Below, piece after piece: positions 1 to 9,227 of a DNA stretch of 42,245 nucleotides. The notes beneath the pieces are model-generated. The model was not told the DNA's origin and did no database searches. It was given only the letters and a program-made list of their open reading frames with translations. A program made the translations under genes and the position numbers. The DNA is from Caballeronia sordidicola (GTDB lineage: Bacteria; Pseudomonadota; Gammaproteobacteria; Burkholderiales; Burkholderiaceae), in contig NZ_MTHB01000084.1 of NCBI RefSeq assembly GCF_002220365.1, positions 1 through 42,245 on the forward strand, written 5' to 3'. Position 1 is the first letter of the stretch; each line of letters opens with the position of its first letter.

Positions 1-1367
1 ACCGGGGCATGCCAGCCGCCATCACGCGAGATAAGCTGTTCGCTTTCTTCCGGGCCCCAGCTCGATGATTCGTAGTACCTGATTGGGACGGTGTTCCCAA
101 GAATGGGCGCAACGGTGCGCCAGGCAGCCTCAATGCTGTCATAGCGCGCGAATAGCGAAGCGTCACCCAGAATCGCGTCGCCAAACAAGCGTTCGTATGG
201 CGCCATTTCATCGCCGGGATGACGATGTGCGACGAGTTCCACCGTTTCGCCTGCCATGACCTCGCCAGGTACCTTGACGCGTGCGCCCACGGAGATCAGC
301 ACATCCGGGCTGATCCGGAAGCGGAAGTAGTTTGATTGGCCGGATGTCGCGGTATCGAAGACTGCGTGCGACGGCGATTTAAGTTTCACCATGATCTCGT
401 TACCGGTCACCGGCAATTGTTTGCCGGCCCGGATATAGAACGGCACACCTGCCCACCGTTCATTCTCGATATGCAGACGCAACGCAACAAAGGTCTCAAC
501 CTGGGAATCTGGGGCGACGCCCGGCTCATCCCGGTATCCACTGAACTGTCCTCGCACGGTCTCGTCCACAGAGATTGGCTGCATCGCCTCGAATACGCGC
601 AGTTTCGCATCGCGCATTGCATCGGGATGACCGTCGGCCGGAGCGTCAGTCGCCAGTAACGAAACAACTTGCAGCAAATGATTCTGCACGACATCCCGAA
701 TCGCCCCGACGCCTTCGTACATTCCCCCACGGCCTTGTACGCCGAATGATTCAGCCATTGTGACCTGAACGCTCGCCACATAATGACGATTCCATACCGG
801 TTCAACGAGCGCATTCGCAAAGCGAAAGTAAAGCAGGTTTTGGACCGGTTCCTTGCCCAAGTAATGATCGACGCGAAACACTGCCGATGGCGCGAAGGAT
901 TTCATGAGCAACTCGTTCAGAGCACGTGCTGACGCGAGATCACTTCCAAATGGCTTTTCAACCATCACGCGAGCATTTTTGGCGCTGCCCGACGCGGACA
1001 AGCCATCTACCACGACCCCGAAGATCTCGGGGGGAAGGGCAAGATAGTACAAGGGCCGCTCGGAGTTGCCCAAGGCTGTGCGCAAGTTCCGGTAGGTCTG
1101 CTCGTCGCGACAGTCGCCTACAACGTATTGCAGTCGGGAAGTGAGTTTTGCGAAAGCTGCACGATCCAGCGTGGCGTGCTTTTCGATGCTGTCGCGCGCC
1201 CGCGCGATGAAACGATCGTTGTCCCATGGCGATCTGCCCACACCAATTATCGGCATGTCGAGACGGCCATGTCGAATCATGGCTTGTAACGCCGGGAAGA
1301 TCTGTTTGTATGCCAGATCACCGGTAGCGCCGAAGAAGACGAATGCGTCCGACCGAGGTTCGACCAT
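1..1367 (-). CDS. zwf: glucose-6-phosphate 1-dehydrogenase (3' end outside window)
   Basis: Oxidises glucose-6-phosphate to 6-phosphogluconolactone with NAD(P)+, the entry step of the oxidative pentose phosphate and Entner-Doudoroff routes; cytosolic. The minus-strand frame opens at ATG 1367 with [20 protein letters not shown], which holds the nucleotide-binding GATGDLA motif. The substrate-binding motif [10 protein letters not shown] is read near 849-877. The frame stays open to base 1, where the last residues ([20 protein letters not shown]) match the usual G6PDH C-terminus, so only a few residues are missing. The start lies one base after the stop of the upstream gnd remnant (TGA-G-ATG), which implies translational coupling. 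An upstream copy of the window's repeated regulatory element (1664-1681) suggests hypoxic control. Family assignment is firm; cofactor preference cannot be read. Confidence 0.93.
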   Translation of the reverse strand, partial: MVEPRSDAFVFFGATGDLAYKQIFPALQAMIRHGRLDMPIIGVGRSPWDNDRFIARARDSIEKHATLDRAAFAKLTSRLQYVVGDCRDEQTYRNLRTALGNSERPLYYLALPPEIFGVVVDGLSASGSAKNARVMVEKPFGSDLASARALNELLMKSFAPSAVFRVDHYLGKEPVQNLLYFRFANALVEPVWNRHYVASVQVTMAESFGVQGRGGMYEGVGAIRDVVQNHLLQVVSLLATDAPADGHPDAMRDAKLRVFEAMQPISVDETVRGQFSGYRDEPGVAPDSQVETFVALRLHIENERWAGVPFYIRAGKQLPVTGNEIMVKLKSPSHAVFDTATSGQSNYFRFRISPDVLISVGARVKVPGEVMAGETVELVAHRHPGDEMAPYERLFGDAILGDASLFARYDSIEAAWRTVAPILGNTVPIRYYESSSWGPEESEQLISRDGGWHAP

Positions 1368-1368
1368 C

Positions 1369-1518
1369 TCAAGCTCCGGCTTTCGGAGCTGATCTTGCCA
1401 GATGACATCCGAATTTGTTTCGCATAGCTGACAACAGCTTGTAAGGAAAATCCGCTTCACCACGCGAGCCAACCCGCTCGAAGAGCGTAGCACTTAATCC
1501 GATCATCCCTACTTGCAT
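1369..1518 (-). pseudogene. gnd: 6-phosphogluconate dehydrogenase remnant, internally deleted in frame
   Basis: A 49-codon open frame that begins MQVGMIGL, the classical start of 6-phosphogluconate dehydrogenase (Gnd). It then runs straight into [16 protein letters not shown] and [13 protein letters not shown], which match the extreme C-terminus of the same enzyme. About 250-280 central codons, with the whole NADP and substrate sites, are therefore missing, while start, frame and stop survive. ATG 1518 has GGAG eight bases upstream. The stop is one base from the zwf start, so the remnant may persist as a leader peptide that keeps zwf coupled. It cannot be catalytic. The match to Gnd ends is from memory of the family; the deletion is inference from that match. 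Confidence 0.8.
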
Positions 1519-1663
1519 AGTGATTCTCCGTGGAGATCTGAAGAAACAACCGAGAGCGTTTTACATGTCTGCGTCTCGCAGTATTTGTTTCGATGGACGC
1601 CGGCTTGGAACGATATTGCTCCACCATCGACTTTGATAATAGTCGTCGCCTGGTTGCCTGTGC

Positions 1664-1681
1664 AGGCTCGGAAACTACTCA
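1664..1681 (-). promoter_or_regulatory. repeated regulatory element, copy 1 (gnd'-zwf)
   Basis: On the minus strand reads TGAGTAGTTTCCGAGCCT, an exact match to the consensus TGAGTAGTTTCCGANNCT. It points toward the gnd remnant, with 145 nt between it and ATG 1518. A weak -10-like TGTAAA lies about 100 nt downstream (near 1560-1565), which would place the element near -110. It sits in the 217-nt gap after hypE, so gnd'-zwf probably has its own promoter rather than reading through from hyp. Confidence 0.75.
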
Positions 1682-1735
1682 TTTTCGGACCGTCGGCGCG
1701 ACTGGACATGTCAGGGCACGGCGATGCGCATGAGA

Positions 1736-2794
1736 TCAGCAGATGCGCGGCAGCGGCTCGCCGCTCAGCCAGTCGACAACGCGCCGTCCGCCAACGCGTG
1801 TGTCCATCTGAATAAAGCAATTCTCGTCTTCCTTAACCCTGCCTATGCACGCAGCTGCACGACCTAAAGGGTGTGCATGCATAGCCGCCAGCACTGCGGA
1901 TGCAGCCTCCGGCGCGACGATCGCCACCAGCTTGCCTTCGTTGGCGATATACAGCGGATCCAGGCCCAGCAATTCGCAGGCGGCATCGACTTGGGGCAGT
2001 ATGGGAATAGCGGACTCGTTGAGCATCATGCCCAGGGTGGACTGCCCGGCGATCTCATTGAGAGTAGTCGCGAGGCCACCACGAGTGGGGTCGCGAAGCA
2101 CATGAATGGCGCCGACAGGTGCAGCCGCCAATATCGCCGCAACCAGAGTGTGCAATGCAGCTGTGTCGGACTTGATCGTGGTCTCAAACTCCAGCGAAGC
2201 GCGTTGAGACAACACCGCGACGCCGTGCTCGCCGATTGTTCCGGACAGCAACACCGCGTCGCCGGGCCTGGCTCGCGCCCCGCCGATGACGCGACCTTCG
2301 GGCACGGTGCCGATCCCTGTCGTAGTGATGAAAACGCCATCGCCCTTGCCGCGTTCGACTACCTTTGTGTCCCCGGTGACAATGGGCACGCCCGCATCAA
2401 GCGCGGCACTGGCCATCGACTGCACGATGCGTTTCAGGTCCGCCAACGGCAAGCCTTCTTCAAGAATGAAGCACGCGCTCAGGTAGAGCGGCGTCGCTCC
2501 CAGCATCGCCACATCATTGAGCGTGCCGTGCACTGCAAGACAGCCTATGTCGCCGCCGGGAAAGAACAGAGGTGAAATCACGTGCCCGTCAGTGGCCATG
2601 ACGAGCTGCTGTCCGACAGGTACCGGCAACAGAGCCCCGTCATTGCCCTGTCGCAGAAATTCATTGTCGAAAGCGCGCGCGAATACTTCCTCGATCAACT
2701 GCGCCGACAGGCGACCGCCCGCGCCATGGTTCATGTCGATGCAGCCATGCTTCAGATCCAGAGGACGGGTGTAGTGTCTTTTCGGTGTATCCAT
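1736..2794 (-). CDS. hypE: hydrogenase maturation protein HypE (carbamoyl dehydratase)
   Basis: HypE takes the carbamoyl group from HypF onto its C-terminal cysteine and dehydrates it with ATP to a thiocyanate, the source of the CN ligands of the NiFe site. The 352-residue length is normal. The N-terminal MNHGAGGR segment, the ATP-binding GDTKVVERGKGDG (about residues 140-152) and the diagnostic C-terminal PRIC with cysteine as the last residue are all present. It is the last gene of the hox-hyp operon, 47 nt after hypD. No strong ribosome binding site is seen at ATG 2794. Confidence 0.95.
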   Translation of the reverse strand: MDTPKRHYTRPLDLKHGCIDMNHGAGGRLSAQLIEEVFARAFDNEFLRQGNDGALLPVPVGQQLVMATDGHVISPLFFPGGDIGCLAVHGTLNDVAMLGATPLYLSACFILEEGLPLADLKRIVQSMASAALDAGVPIVTGDTKVVERGKGDGVFITTTGIGTVPEGRVIGGARARPGDAVLLSGTIGEHGVAVLSQRASLEFETTIKSDTAALHTLVAAILAAAPVGAIHVLRDPTRGGLATTLNEIAGQSTLGMMLNESAIPILPQVDAACELLGLDPLYIANEGKLVAIVAPEAASAVLAAMHAHPLGRAAACIGRVKEDENCFIQMDTRVGGRRVVDWLSGEPLPRIC

Positions 2795-2841
2795 GGATCG
2801 GCGATCTCGATCAAAAGTGGGTCACGCTGAGTATTGCAACT

Positions 2842-3981
2842 TCATGCGGCTACCACGGGAATGTCCCGGAACCGTCCGTATGAGTAATGCGCCGCGCATG
2901 AGCCTTCGCTCGACACCATGCAGGATCCCATCGGATTTTCAGGCGTACAGACGGTGCCAAAGAGCTTGCAGTCGATCGGCTTCTTGACCCCACGCAGGAT
3001 TGCACCGCACTCGCACTGTTTGTGGTCGGGCACCGCGCGGTAGTTCAAGTCGAAGCGCCGCTCGGCGTCGAAGAGCGCATAGGTCGGGCGAATCCTGAGC
3101 GCACTCATCGGCACCTCACCTAATCCGCGCCACTCGAACGTATCGCGCACTTCGAGCACGTCCGCCGTCACCGCCTGGGCGCGAGCATTGCCCTCGCGGC
3201 TCACCGCACGCGTAAATTCATTCTCGATCTCGGCGCGGCCGTCATTGACTTGGCGCACCAACATCAGGATGGCCTGCATCACGTCCAGTGGCTCGAACCC
3301 GGCGATCACGACCGGCTTGCGATGAGTCTTTGCAAACCCCTCGTACGGGCCCGATCCAATCACGATGCTCACGTGGGCCGGCCCAACAAAGCCGTCGATC
3401 TCGACCGTGCCGTACTGAAGCACTTCCGGGGATTCAAGGATGTGAGTAATGGCCGCCGGCGTCAGCACGTGGCAGCACAACACGCTGAAGTTTTTCAGCC
3501 CTTCACGCGCTGCTTGCTGGATAGCGAGCGCGGTCGGCGGCGTAGTGGTCTCGAAACCGATGGCGAGAAATACCACTTCGCGCCGTGGGTTATCGACGGC
3601 GAGCTTCAACGCATCGAGCGGGGAATACACCATGCGGATGTCGGCGCCGCGAGCCTTCGCGCGCATCAAAGACAAGCCGTCCGACGCCGGCACGCGCATC
3701 ACGTCGCCGTAGGTACACAAGATCACGCCGGCATCGAGCGCGAGGCGTAAGCCCATGTCGACACGGCCAATGGGAAGCACGCACACAGGGCAGCCGGGGC
3801 CGTGGATCATGCGTAAATTTGGGGGCAGCAGATCCGCGACGCCATAGCGTGCCAGGGCGTGTGTGTGACCGCCGCAGAATTCCATGAAGCTGTATCGCCG
3901 AGTCGCTTTGACTTCTATCGCGATGTTGGCAGCGATGTTACGGGCAAGCGCGCCGTCGCGAAATTCATCGATGTATTTCAT
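2842..3981 (-). CDS. hypD: hydrogenase maturation protein HypD
   Basis: Iron-sulfur scaffold that, with HypC, assembles the Fe(CN)2CO unit of [NiFe] hydrogenases. 379 residues. Visible motifs are MEFCGGHTHALARYG (Cys36), HGPGCPVCVLP (Cys64, Cys67) and the C-terminal cysteine cluster from CECGAIL through GTVCTPENPMGSC and GSCAAHYSYG, which hold the redox thiols and the [4Fe-4S] ligands. ATG 3981 overlaps the hypC stop by ATGA, so the two partner proteins are translationally coupled. All conserved cysteines I expect are there, so it should be functional. Confidence 0.96.
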   Translation of the reverse strand: MKYIDEFRDGALARNIAANIAIEVKATRRYSFMEFCGGHTHALARYGVADLLPPNLRMIHGPGCPVCVLPIGRVDMGLRLALDAGVILCTYGDVMRVPASDGLSLMRAKARGADIRMVYSPLDALKLAVDNPRREVVFLAIGFETTTPPTALAIQQAAREGLKNFSVLCCHVLTPAAITHILESPEVLQYGTVEIDGFVGPAHVSIVIGSGPYEGFAKTHRKPVVIAGFEPLDVMQAILMLVRQVNDGRAEIENEFTRAVSREGNARAQAVTADVLEVRDTFEWRGLGEVPMSALRIRPTYALFDAERRFDLNYRAVPDHKQCECGAILRGVKKPIDCKLFGTVCTPENPMGSCMVSSEGSCAAHYSYGRFRDIPVVAA

Positions 3982-4193
3982 GTGGTCAGCTCCGCGAACA
4001 GTTTAAGTGTTGCTTGCGCTTCCTCTATGTCGAGCATGCCGATGGCATAACCTACATGAACGATTACGTAGTCGCCGACCTGAACCTCGGGCACCAGCGC
4101 AATCGAGATTCGTTTGCGCACACCGCCAAGGTCGACGACGGCCATGTCGAGTCCCTCGATCGCAATGACGCAAGCAGGTAACGCTAGGCACAT
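3978..4193 (-). CDS. hypC: hydrogenase maturation chaperone HypC
   Basis: Small chaperone (71 aa) that binds HypD and delivers the Fe(CN)2CO unit to the hydrogenase large subunit. It begins MCLALP, with the essential Cys2 after methionine removal, which fixes the start at 4193 although the frame is open further upstream. GGAGG lies just before this ATG, inside the end of hypF. The body VVDLGGVRKRISIALVPEV and VGDYVIVHVGYAIGMLD fits the HypC/HupF OB-fold family. Its 3' end overlaps hypD by ATGA and its 5' end overlaps hypF by 10 nt. Confidence 0.95.
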   Translation of the reverse strand: MCLALPACVIAIEGLDMAVVDLGGVRKRISIALVPEVQVGDYVIVHVGYAIGMLDIEEAQATLKLFAELTT

Positions 4194-5344
4194 GATGAGA
4201 CCTCCGCTGAAGATGCCATGACTTGACGGGCATGCAGGGTGCAGCCAGCCACCCACGCCTGACCCAGCGCGAGGCCTGCATCGCCGCAACACACCCCTTG
4301 TGGTCGCAACACCACCAGGCCGGCACCGTGCAGTGCTGCGCTCACACGTTCGCTAAGGACCTGATTGAGGAAGCAGCCGCCCCCCAGAATGACGGTGCGG
4401 GTGCCATGTGTGCGCGCAGCTTCAGTGGCCGCATGCGCCAGACCACCGGCCAGGCCTAGATGAAAAAGCGCTGCACCTTCGCCGCTCGACGCGACGCCCT
4501 CGTCGGACATCGCAAATAATTTGGCTACGAGAGGCGAAAGGTCGAGCGTCGTCCATTGCACGACAAATTCAGGGTGTGCCTGCAGCCACGTTCGCGCCTG
4601 CTGCTCGAGAGCGATGGCCGCTTCGGCTTCAACAGTCTGGTGAACGCACAGCCCCAGCGCGCCCGCGGCAGCGTCGAACCAGCGGCCAGCACTGGTCGTG
4701 GGGAAACTGTTGACCTGACGCTCCAGCAGGCTGCGCACGAGGCGCGCCGCGAACACGCCAACCACCTGAGCGAACCTTGCTTCAATTTCGTCGGTACGGC
4801 CCAGACGCTGCAATACGGCCGCGGCCATGCGCCAGGGTTCGCGCGCAGCCACGTCGCCGCCAGGCAACATCAAAGGCGCCAAATGATCCAGTCGACGCCA
4901 CCGGTTGGCGGCCGAGTCCACCCAAAGTACTTCGCCACCCCATGCGCTGCCGTCGTCGCCCAGGCCCACGCCATCCAGTGCGAGGCCGATGACGGGACCG
5001 GCTACGCCTTGCTCGGCCTGGACCACAGCGATGTGCGCATGATGGTGCTGGACACCGATCGCGGGCACGCCCAGACGGTCCGCCACCGCCTGAGCAACGT
5101 GAGTACTATGAAAGTCCGGATGCAGGTCGTGTGCCACCGCCTGCACCGGCCCCGATGCCTCCCGAAGCAGTTCCTCGACCGAGTCGTTCAGCGCTTCGCG
5201 GTTGGCTGCGCCGATCAGATCTCCATGGGGGGCGGACCACAGTACTCGCGTGCCCTCTAACAGGCAGGCGGTGTTCTTAAGATAGGCGCCGCAGGCCAGC
5301 ACGCGTGCGGGGGCGGGTTTCGGCAAGACGGCTGAACGGATCAT
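4184..5344 (-). CDS. hypF: short HypF: carbamoyltransferase domain only
   Basis: HypF makes the carbamoyl group for cyanide ligand synthesis. This protein has 386 residues; full HypF is about 750-800 and starts with acylphosphatase, double zinc-finger and YrdC-like adenylating domains. Only the C-terminal Kae1-like carbamoyltransferase domain is present: [12 protein letters not shown] (metal-binding histidines), [30 protein letters not shown] and [11 protein letters not shown]. The start at 5344 overlaps the hypB stop by ATGA and no upstream piece exists, so the short form is a property of the locus. I recall a similarly shortened HypF1 in Cupriavidus necator, so it may function, perhaps helped by a full HypF or YrdC elsewhere. 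Confidence 0.92.
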   Translation of the reverse strand: MIRSAVLPKPAPARVLACGAYLKNTACLLEGTRVLWSAPHGDLIGAANREALNDSVEELLREASGPVQAVAHDLHPDFHSTHVAQAVADRLGVPAIGVQHHHAHIAVVQAEQGVAGPVIGLALDGVGLGDDGSAWGGEVLWVDSAANRWRRLDHLAPLMLPGGDVAAREPWRMAAAVLQRLGRTDEIEARFAQVVGVFAARLVRSLLERQVNSFPTTSAGRWFDAAAGALGLCVHQTVEAEAAIALEQQARTWLQAHPEFVVQWTTLDLSPLVAKLFAMSDEGVASSGEGAALFHLGLAGGLAHAATEAARTHGTRTVILGGGCFLNQVLSERVSAALHGAGLVVLRPQGVCCGDAGLALGQAWVAGCTLHARQVMASSAEVSSCA

Positions 5345-6264
5345 GACGTCGCAGCCGGTGACGCCGCGATTCGTGGAGTAGCAATGCCGTGTCCCAATGG
5401 ATTGACCGCCGGTCGATGTTCCGGGTCACCGTGCTTCGGCAACAGCCAGTCCAGCCAAGGTTCGATGCCTTCACCCGTCGTGGCCGACAAGAGCAGCACT
5501 TCGATGCCCGGGTTAACTTGACGGGCATAGCCGATACATCTGGACAGGTCGAAACTGACGTAAGACAGAAGGTCGATCTTGTTGATCACCATCAGGGTGG
5601 CTGCGGCGAACATGTCCGGATACTTGAGAGGCTTGTCCTCGCCTTCCGTCACCGAAAACACGACGACCTTCGCGGCCTCTCCCAGATCCCAAAGAGCCGG
5701 ACAAACCAGGTTGCCGACGTTTTCGATAAACAAGAGCGCTTCACCACCGTGGCCGCGATGCGCCCTTGCATGCAGATCGAGACGCGAGAAGGCGTCGCCC
5801 ACCATTTGCGCATCCAGGTGGCAGCCGCGGCCGGTGTTGACCTGGATCGCCGGGGCGCCCGTAGCGCGAATGCGGTCCGCGTCCATACTGGTTTGCTGGT
5901 CGCCCTCGATTACCGCCACGCTCAGGCCGGGATGACGGATCTTGAGTGCGCTGATGCTCGTGCAAAGCAGTGTCGTCTTGCCCGAACCGGGGCTGGAGAC
6001 AAGGTTGAACGCGCTCACGCCATGCGCCGCGAAATGAGCCCGGTTACGGCTCGCCAGCCGCTTGTTTTCGCCTAGTACATCGGCTTCCATCTGGATGACG
6101 CGCGCCTGACTGATACCGGGCACCGACACCCGCGCGGCGCCAGTGCCATAGTGAAGATCTCCCCCGGCCGTCTCCGCAGGAATAGGGGAAGCGCCGGAAG
6201 GTGTTTTCCGCGCATTGGTGCCCTCGGGGTCCGACTTGGCATTGCAGCCGCAAATGACACACAT
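5341..6264 (-). CDS. hypB: hydrogenase nickel-incorporation GTPase HypB
   Basis: GTPase that inserts nickel together with HypA. I start it at 6264 because MCVICGC (high-affinity Ni site CxxCGC) is the normal N-terminus and AAGGAG lies just upstream; an in-frame ATG five codons earlier is less likely. 307 residues. The P-loop [26 protein letters not shown], the metal/GTP motif [20 protein letters not shown] and the guanine-specifying NKIDLL are all visible. It lacks a histidine-rich nickel storage stretch. It lies 19 nt after hypA and overlaps hypF by ATGA. Confidence 0.95.
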   Translation of the reverse strand: MCVICGCNAKSDPEGTNARKTPSGASPIPAETAGGDLHYGTGAARVSVPGISQARVIQMEADVLGENKRLASRNRAHFAAHGVSAFNLVSSPGSGKTTLLCTSISALKIRHPGLSVAVIEGDQQTSMDADRIRATGAPAIQVNTGRGCHLDAQMVGDAFSRLDLHARAHRGHGGEALLFIENVGNLVCPALWDLGEAAKVVVFSVTEGEDKPLKYPDMFAAATLMVINKIDLLSYVSFDLSRCIGYARQVNPGIEVLLLSATTGEGIEPWLDWLLPKHGDPEHRPAVNPLGHGIATPRIAASPAATS

Positions 6265-6283
6265 GGCCTTCTCCTTCAAAGTT

Positions 6284-6631
6284 TCAGTCGTCGAACACCA
6301 CGAGGTCGACTATGCGTACCTCGGAGCCTCCGGTGGCCTGCAAGGTGTAGCTGCCGCAAAACGGACAGGCCTCAAGATGGCTTTTGATCTCCACGCTGGC
6401 CGCGCAATGCAGGCACCGAGCCGTGCCAGGAATCTCGTCTATCGCGAGCTCGCTGCCCTCCATGCAGGTGCCGGGCATCATGGCCGTGAGCGCGAAACTC
6501 AGGGCCTGTAGTTCGACACCGGCCAGCGCACCTATTTCAAGCCGCATGAGTGAAACCCGGCCGAAGTGTTCGCGTTCGGCAGCCTCTTCGATCATGCGCA
6601 GGATGCCGGCCGCCATGCTGACTTCATGCAT
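6284..6631 (-). CDS. hypA: hydrogenase nickel metallochaperone HypA
   Basis: 115-residue nickel chaperone acting with HypB. The start at 6631 is set by MHEVSMA, whose His2 is the nickel ligand; the longer open frame upstream is the overlap with hoxW. The zinc site is seen as [11 protein letters not shown] and [10 protein letters not shown] (two CxxC pairs) near residues 73-95. It overlaps the end of hoxW by eight bases, and hypB follows after 19 nt. Confidence 0.95.
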   Translation of the reverse strand: MHEVSMAAGILRMIEEAAEREHFGRVSLMRLEIGALAGVELQALSFALTAMMPGTCMEGSELAIDEIPGTARCLHCAASVEIKSHLEACPFCGSYTLQATGGSEVRIVDLVVFDD

Positions 6632-7118
6632 CCATAGCCTCGGGCACGATGGCGGGTAGCGCAGCTTTATCGAGCATCCAGGACCGCCCCCAAACCAGCG
6701 CTCGCGCGAGGTTTTCAAGCGCAACGGGCGCAGGCGGCTCCCCGAGTTCGAATTGCATGCCTCGTATCGCCAGCAGCGTGCACGGCGGCGGATGAACACC
6801 GTACAAGTCGCAATAGACCTGCATGACTGACTGTGCAGACATGGCGTGCGTAGTGAAACTGGCATCACGCGCCGGACTTAGCGTGGTCACCTCGAACGGA
6901 GCGGCGCAGTTCAGGCTGGTATCGACGAATAGCACGCGCTCGCGACACACCAGGTCAAGCGCATGCTCGATTTGAAGCTGATAGTCCTCAAGAAAATCCA
7001 CGCGATGGCCACTCGCCAACCCGGCCAGCGCAGACAATTGCTGCACGAATAACGGGCCTAATGCATCGTCGCCACGGCTCAGGTTGCCCCACCCGAAAAC
7101 CAGCAAGGGCGCAGTCAT
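6624..7118 (-). CDS. hoxW: hydrogenase maturation endopeptidase (HoxW type)
   Basis: Aspartate/nickel-dependent protease that trims the C-terminal extension of the large subunit HoxH once nickel is loaded. 164 residues starting MTAPLLVFGWGNLSRGDDALGP, where the GxGNxxxxDD-like nickel-binding motif is seen; FVDTSLN follows as the second acidic motif. ATG 7118 overlaps the hoxH stop as ATGA, so protease and substrate are co-translated. The position right after hoxH matches hoxW of the Cupriavidus soluble hydrogenase operon. No hoxI follows. Confidence 0.9.
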   Translation of the reverse strand: MTAPLLVFGWGNLSRGDDALGPLFVQQLSALAGLASGHRVDFLEDYQLQIEHALDLVCRERVLFVDTSLNCAAPFEVTTLSPARDASFTTHAMSAQSVMQVYCDLYGVHPPPCTLLAIRGMQFELGEPPAPVALENLARALVWGRSWMLDKAALPAIVPEAMDA

Positions 7119-8629
7119 GCGAACGGCTCCATCGACGCTTTGCCGTGGCGCACTATTTCGCCGTGCGGCGACTTCACGACGTGATCGACCAGCCCACCGT
7201 CGGCTCCAAGCAGTACGACATCGAGCGGCATCTGGCCTAATGCGTGCGTGGCGCAGGAAAGGCAAGGGTCGAACGCACGGATGGCCACTTCAATACGGTT
7301 GAGGAGTCCTTCGGTCAACTCGCGGCCATCCAGGTACTGCCGCGCGACTGAGCGGACGGACTCGTTCATCGCCTGGTTGTTGTGTGTCGTGGAGACGATC
7401 AGATTGCACCGGGTGACGAGGTCGTCCGCCCCCACTTCGTAATCGTGAATGAGGGTTCCCCTTGGCGCTTCGATGATGCCAACGCCCCCTCCCCGGCGTT
7501 CACCGCCGGCCATCAATTCGCCTCGCAGGATGTCGGGGTCATCGAGCAATTCCTTGATGACCTCTACCGTGTGCAACACCTCGATCATCCGTGCCCAGTG
7601 GTACGCAAGGGTGGCGTGCACCGGCGCGCCTTTGCCCCAGGCTACGAATTCCTGGCGCTGCGCTTCGGCAAGTGGACTCGGAATGAAGTCGCAATTTTGA
7701 ACGCGGGCGAGCGGTCCGACCCGGTACCATCCCGCGTCGCGGCCGAGGCTTCGCAAGTGCGGAAACTTCATATACGTCCAGGGCCTGCTCTCCTCCTCTA
7801 TCAAGTCCATGTAGCGCTGGTCGCTCGCGCCATCGAGAATAATCTTGCCGTCGGCGTCGCGCACGCGCAGCACGCCATCGTAGAGATCCATCGCGCCATT
7901 GGCTCGAACGAGTGACATCATGTTGGAGGGAAAGCTCCCAAAGCCGTCGTACAGGATCGGGTTTTGCGCATGCAACTGCTTGGCGATGTCCACGGCATCG
8001 GCGGCCCAGGCAATCATCTGGTCCACGTCCTGATAAAGCGCATCACGTTCTGCCTGGCTCACGTGCTTGTTCATCCCGCCCGGTATCGCGCCCGTGCCAT
8101 GAATGCGCTTGCCCGAAGTAACGCGGATAATCTCCTGACCAAACTTGCGCAACAGAATGCCCTTCTTCGCGATGTCCGGATGCGCCTGCGCCACACCAAC
8201 AATGTTGCGCAGGTCAGCTTCAGAGTCGAAGCCGAAAAGCAGATCCGGTGACGCGAGATAAAAGAAGTGCAGCGCATGCGATTGCATGACCTGGCCGTAG
8301 TGCATCAGCCGGCGGATTTTCTCCGCACTACGCGTGATGGGCTGTGCACCTACTACCAGATCCATCGCCTTGGCCGCCGCGAGTTGATGCGACACCGGGC
8401 AGATACCGCACAAACGCTGCACCATCACCGGGACTTCCCAGTACGGACGCCCTTCGATAAATTTCTCGAAGCCGCGGAACTCGACAATGTGCAGACGCAC
8501 CTGTTTCACGCGATTCTGCTCGTCGAGCAGGATCGTCACCTTGCCGTGCCCTTCAACACGTGACACCGGGTCGATAGCCACGCGGCGCAGGCCCTTCGGG
8601 TCTGCCGCGGTTTCGAGATCGAAGCTCAT
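7115..8629 (-). CDS. hoxH: NAD-reducing hydrogenase, large subunit HoxH
   Basis: Carries the NiFe active site of the cytoplasmic bidirectional hydrogenase (group 3d), which couples H2 oxidation to NAD+ reduction and, in reverse, can vent NADH electrons as H2. 504 residues. The two cysteine pairs are RLCGICPVSH (near residue 75) and DPCLSCATH close to the C-terminus. The HoxW cleavage site is after that histidine, leaving a 42-residue extension starting ALGQMPLDVV, longer than I remember for the Cupriavidus enzyme (about 24). It lies 19 nt after hoxY. Confidence 0.96.
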   Translation of the reverse strand: MSFDLETAADPKGLRRVAIDPVSRVEGHGKVTILLDEQNRVKQVRLHIVEFRGFEKFIEGRPYWEVPVMVQRLCGICPVSHQLAAAKAMDLVVGAQPITRSAEKIRRLMHYGQVMQSHALHFFYLASPDLLFGFDSEADLRNIVGVAQAHPDIAKKGILLRKFGQEIIRVTSGKRIHGTGAIPGGMNKHVSQAERDALYQDVDQMIAWAADAVDIAKQLHAQNPILYDGFGSFPSNMMSLVRANGAMDLYDGVLRVRDADGKIILDGASDQRYMDLIEEESRPWTYMKFPHLRSLGRDAGWYRVGPLARVQNCDFIPSPLAEAQRQEFVAWGKGAPVHATLAYHWARMIEVLHTVEVIKELLDDPDILRGELMAGGERRGGGVGIIEAPRGTLIHDYEVGADDLVTRCNLIVSTTHNNQAMNESVRSVARQYLDGRELTEGLLNRIEVAIRAFDPCLSCATHALGQMPLDVVLLGADGGLVDHVVKSPHGEIVRHGKASMEPFA

Positions 8630-8648
8630 CGCGTTTGGGTCCTCGCTC

Positions 8649-9227
8649 TCAGTCGTAGTGCATCAAGGCGTGGCCGAGTTGCGGCGTGCGCCCGGCCATC
8701 AGGTCGTTCAGGAAACTCCAGAATGCATCCGCCGACGGCGGGCATCCGGGCAAGAAGTAGTCGACGTGCACGATCGCATGGATCGGACGCACCTGCCGAA
8801 GCAACAGCGGCAGTTCGGGGTCGTTCGGAATCTCGCTGCCTTCGCTCAAGCCCGCGCGATCGTGATAAACCTCGTTGAGCAGGACACCTACGTCGAACCG
8901 GTTGCGCTCTGCCGGCAAGCCGCCATTGATGGCGCAAGCCCCCATGGCCACCAGCGTCTTGCAATGGGCGCGAAACGCGCGCAGTACCAGCACGTTCTCG
9001 GAATTGCATACACCGCCTTCGATCAGTCCAATGTCGCACTGGCCGACTTCCTTGATGTCAGTCAGCGGCGAGCGGTCAAACTCAATGTGCTGGATCAACT
9101 CCAGAAGACGCTCGTCGATGTCGAGGAAGGACGTGTGGCAGCCGAAACAGCCCGCCAGCGAGACGGTCGCCACCTTTAATTTGTGGGGTTGAACCGGTGG
9201 CACGCCGGTGTTCACGGACGCGTTCAT
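8649..9227 (-). CDS. hoxY: NAD-reducing hydrogenase, small subunit HoxY
   Basis: Small hydrogenase subunit with one proximal [4Fe-4S] cluster that passes electrons from HoxH to the diaphorase. 192 residues starting MNASVNTGVPP at 9227, behind GGAGG; the start overlaps the hoxU stop by ATGA. The ligand cysteines are seen in SLAGCFGCHTSF, IEGGVCNSEN, MGACAINGG and FLPGCPPSAD. The short length and absence of a Tat signal identify the cytoplasmic group 3 type. Confidence 0.95.
   Translation of the reverse strand: MNASVNTGVPPVQPHKLKVATVSLAGCFGCHTSFLDIDERLLELIQHIEFDRSPLTDIKEVGQCDIGLIEGGVCNSENVLVLRAFRAHCKTLVAMGACAINGGLPAERNRFDVGVLLNEVYHDRAGLSEGSEIPNDPELPLLLRQVRPIHAIVHVDYFLPGCPPSADAFWSFLNDLMAGRTPQLGHALMHYD

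Noticed and set aside
4556..5260. 234-codon plus-strand frame as a possible missing part of hypF
   Set aside because: Opposite strand to hypF and without acylphosphatase or YrdC motifs.
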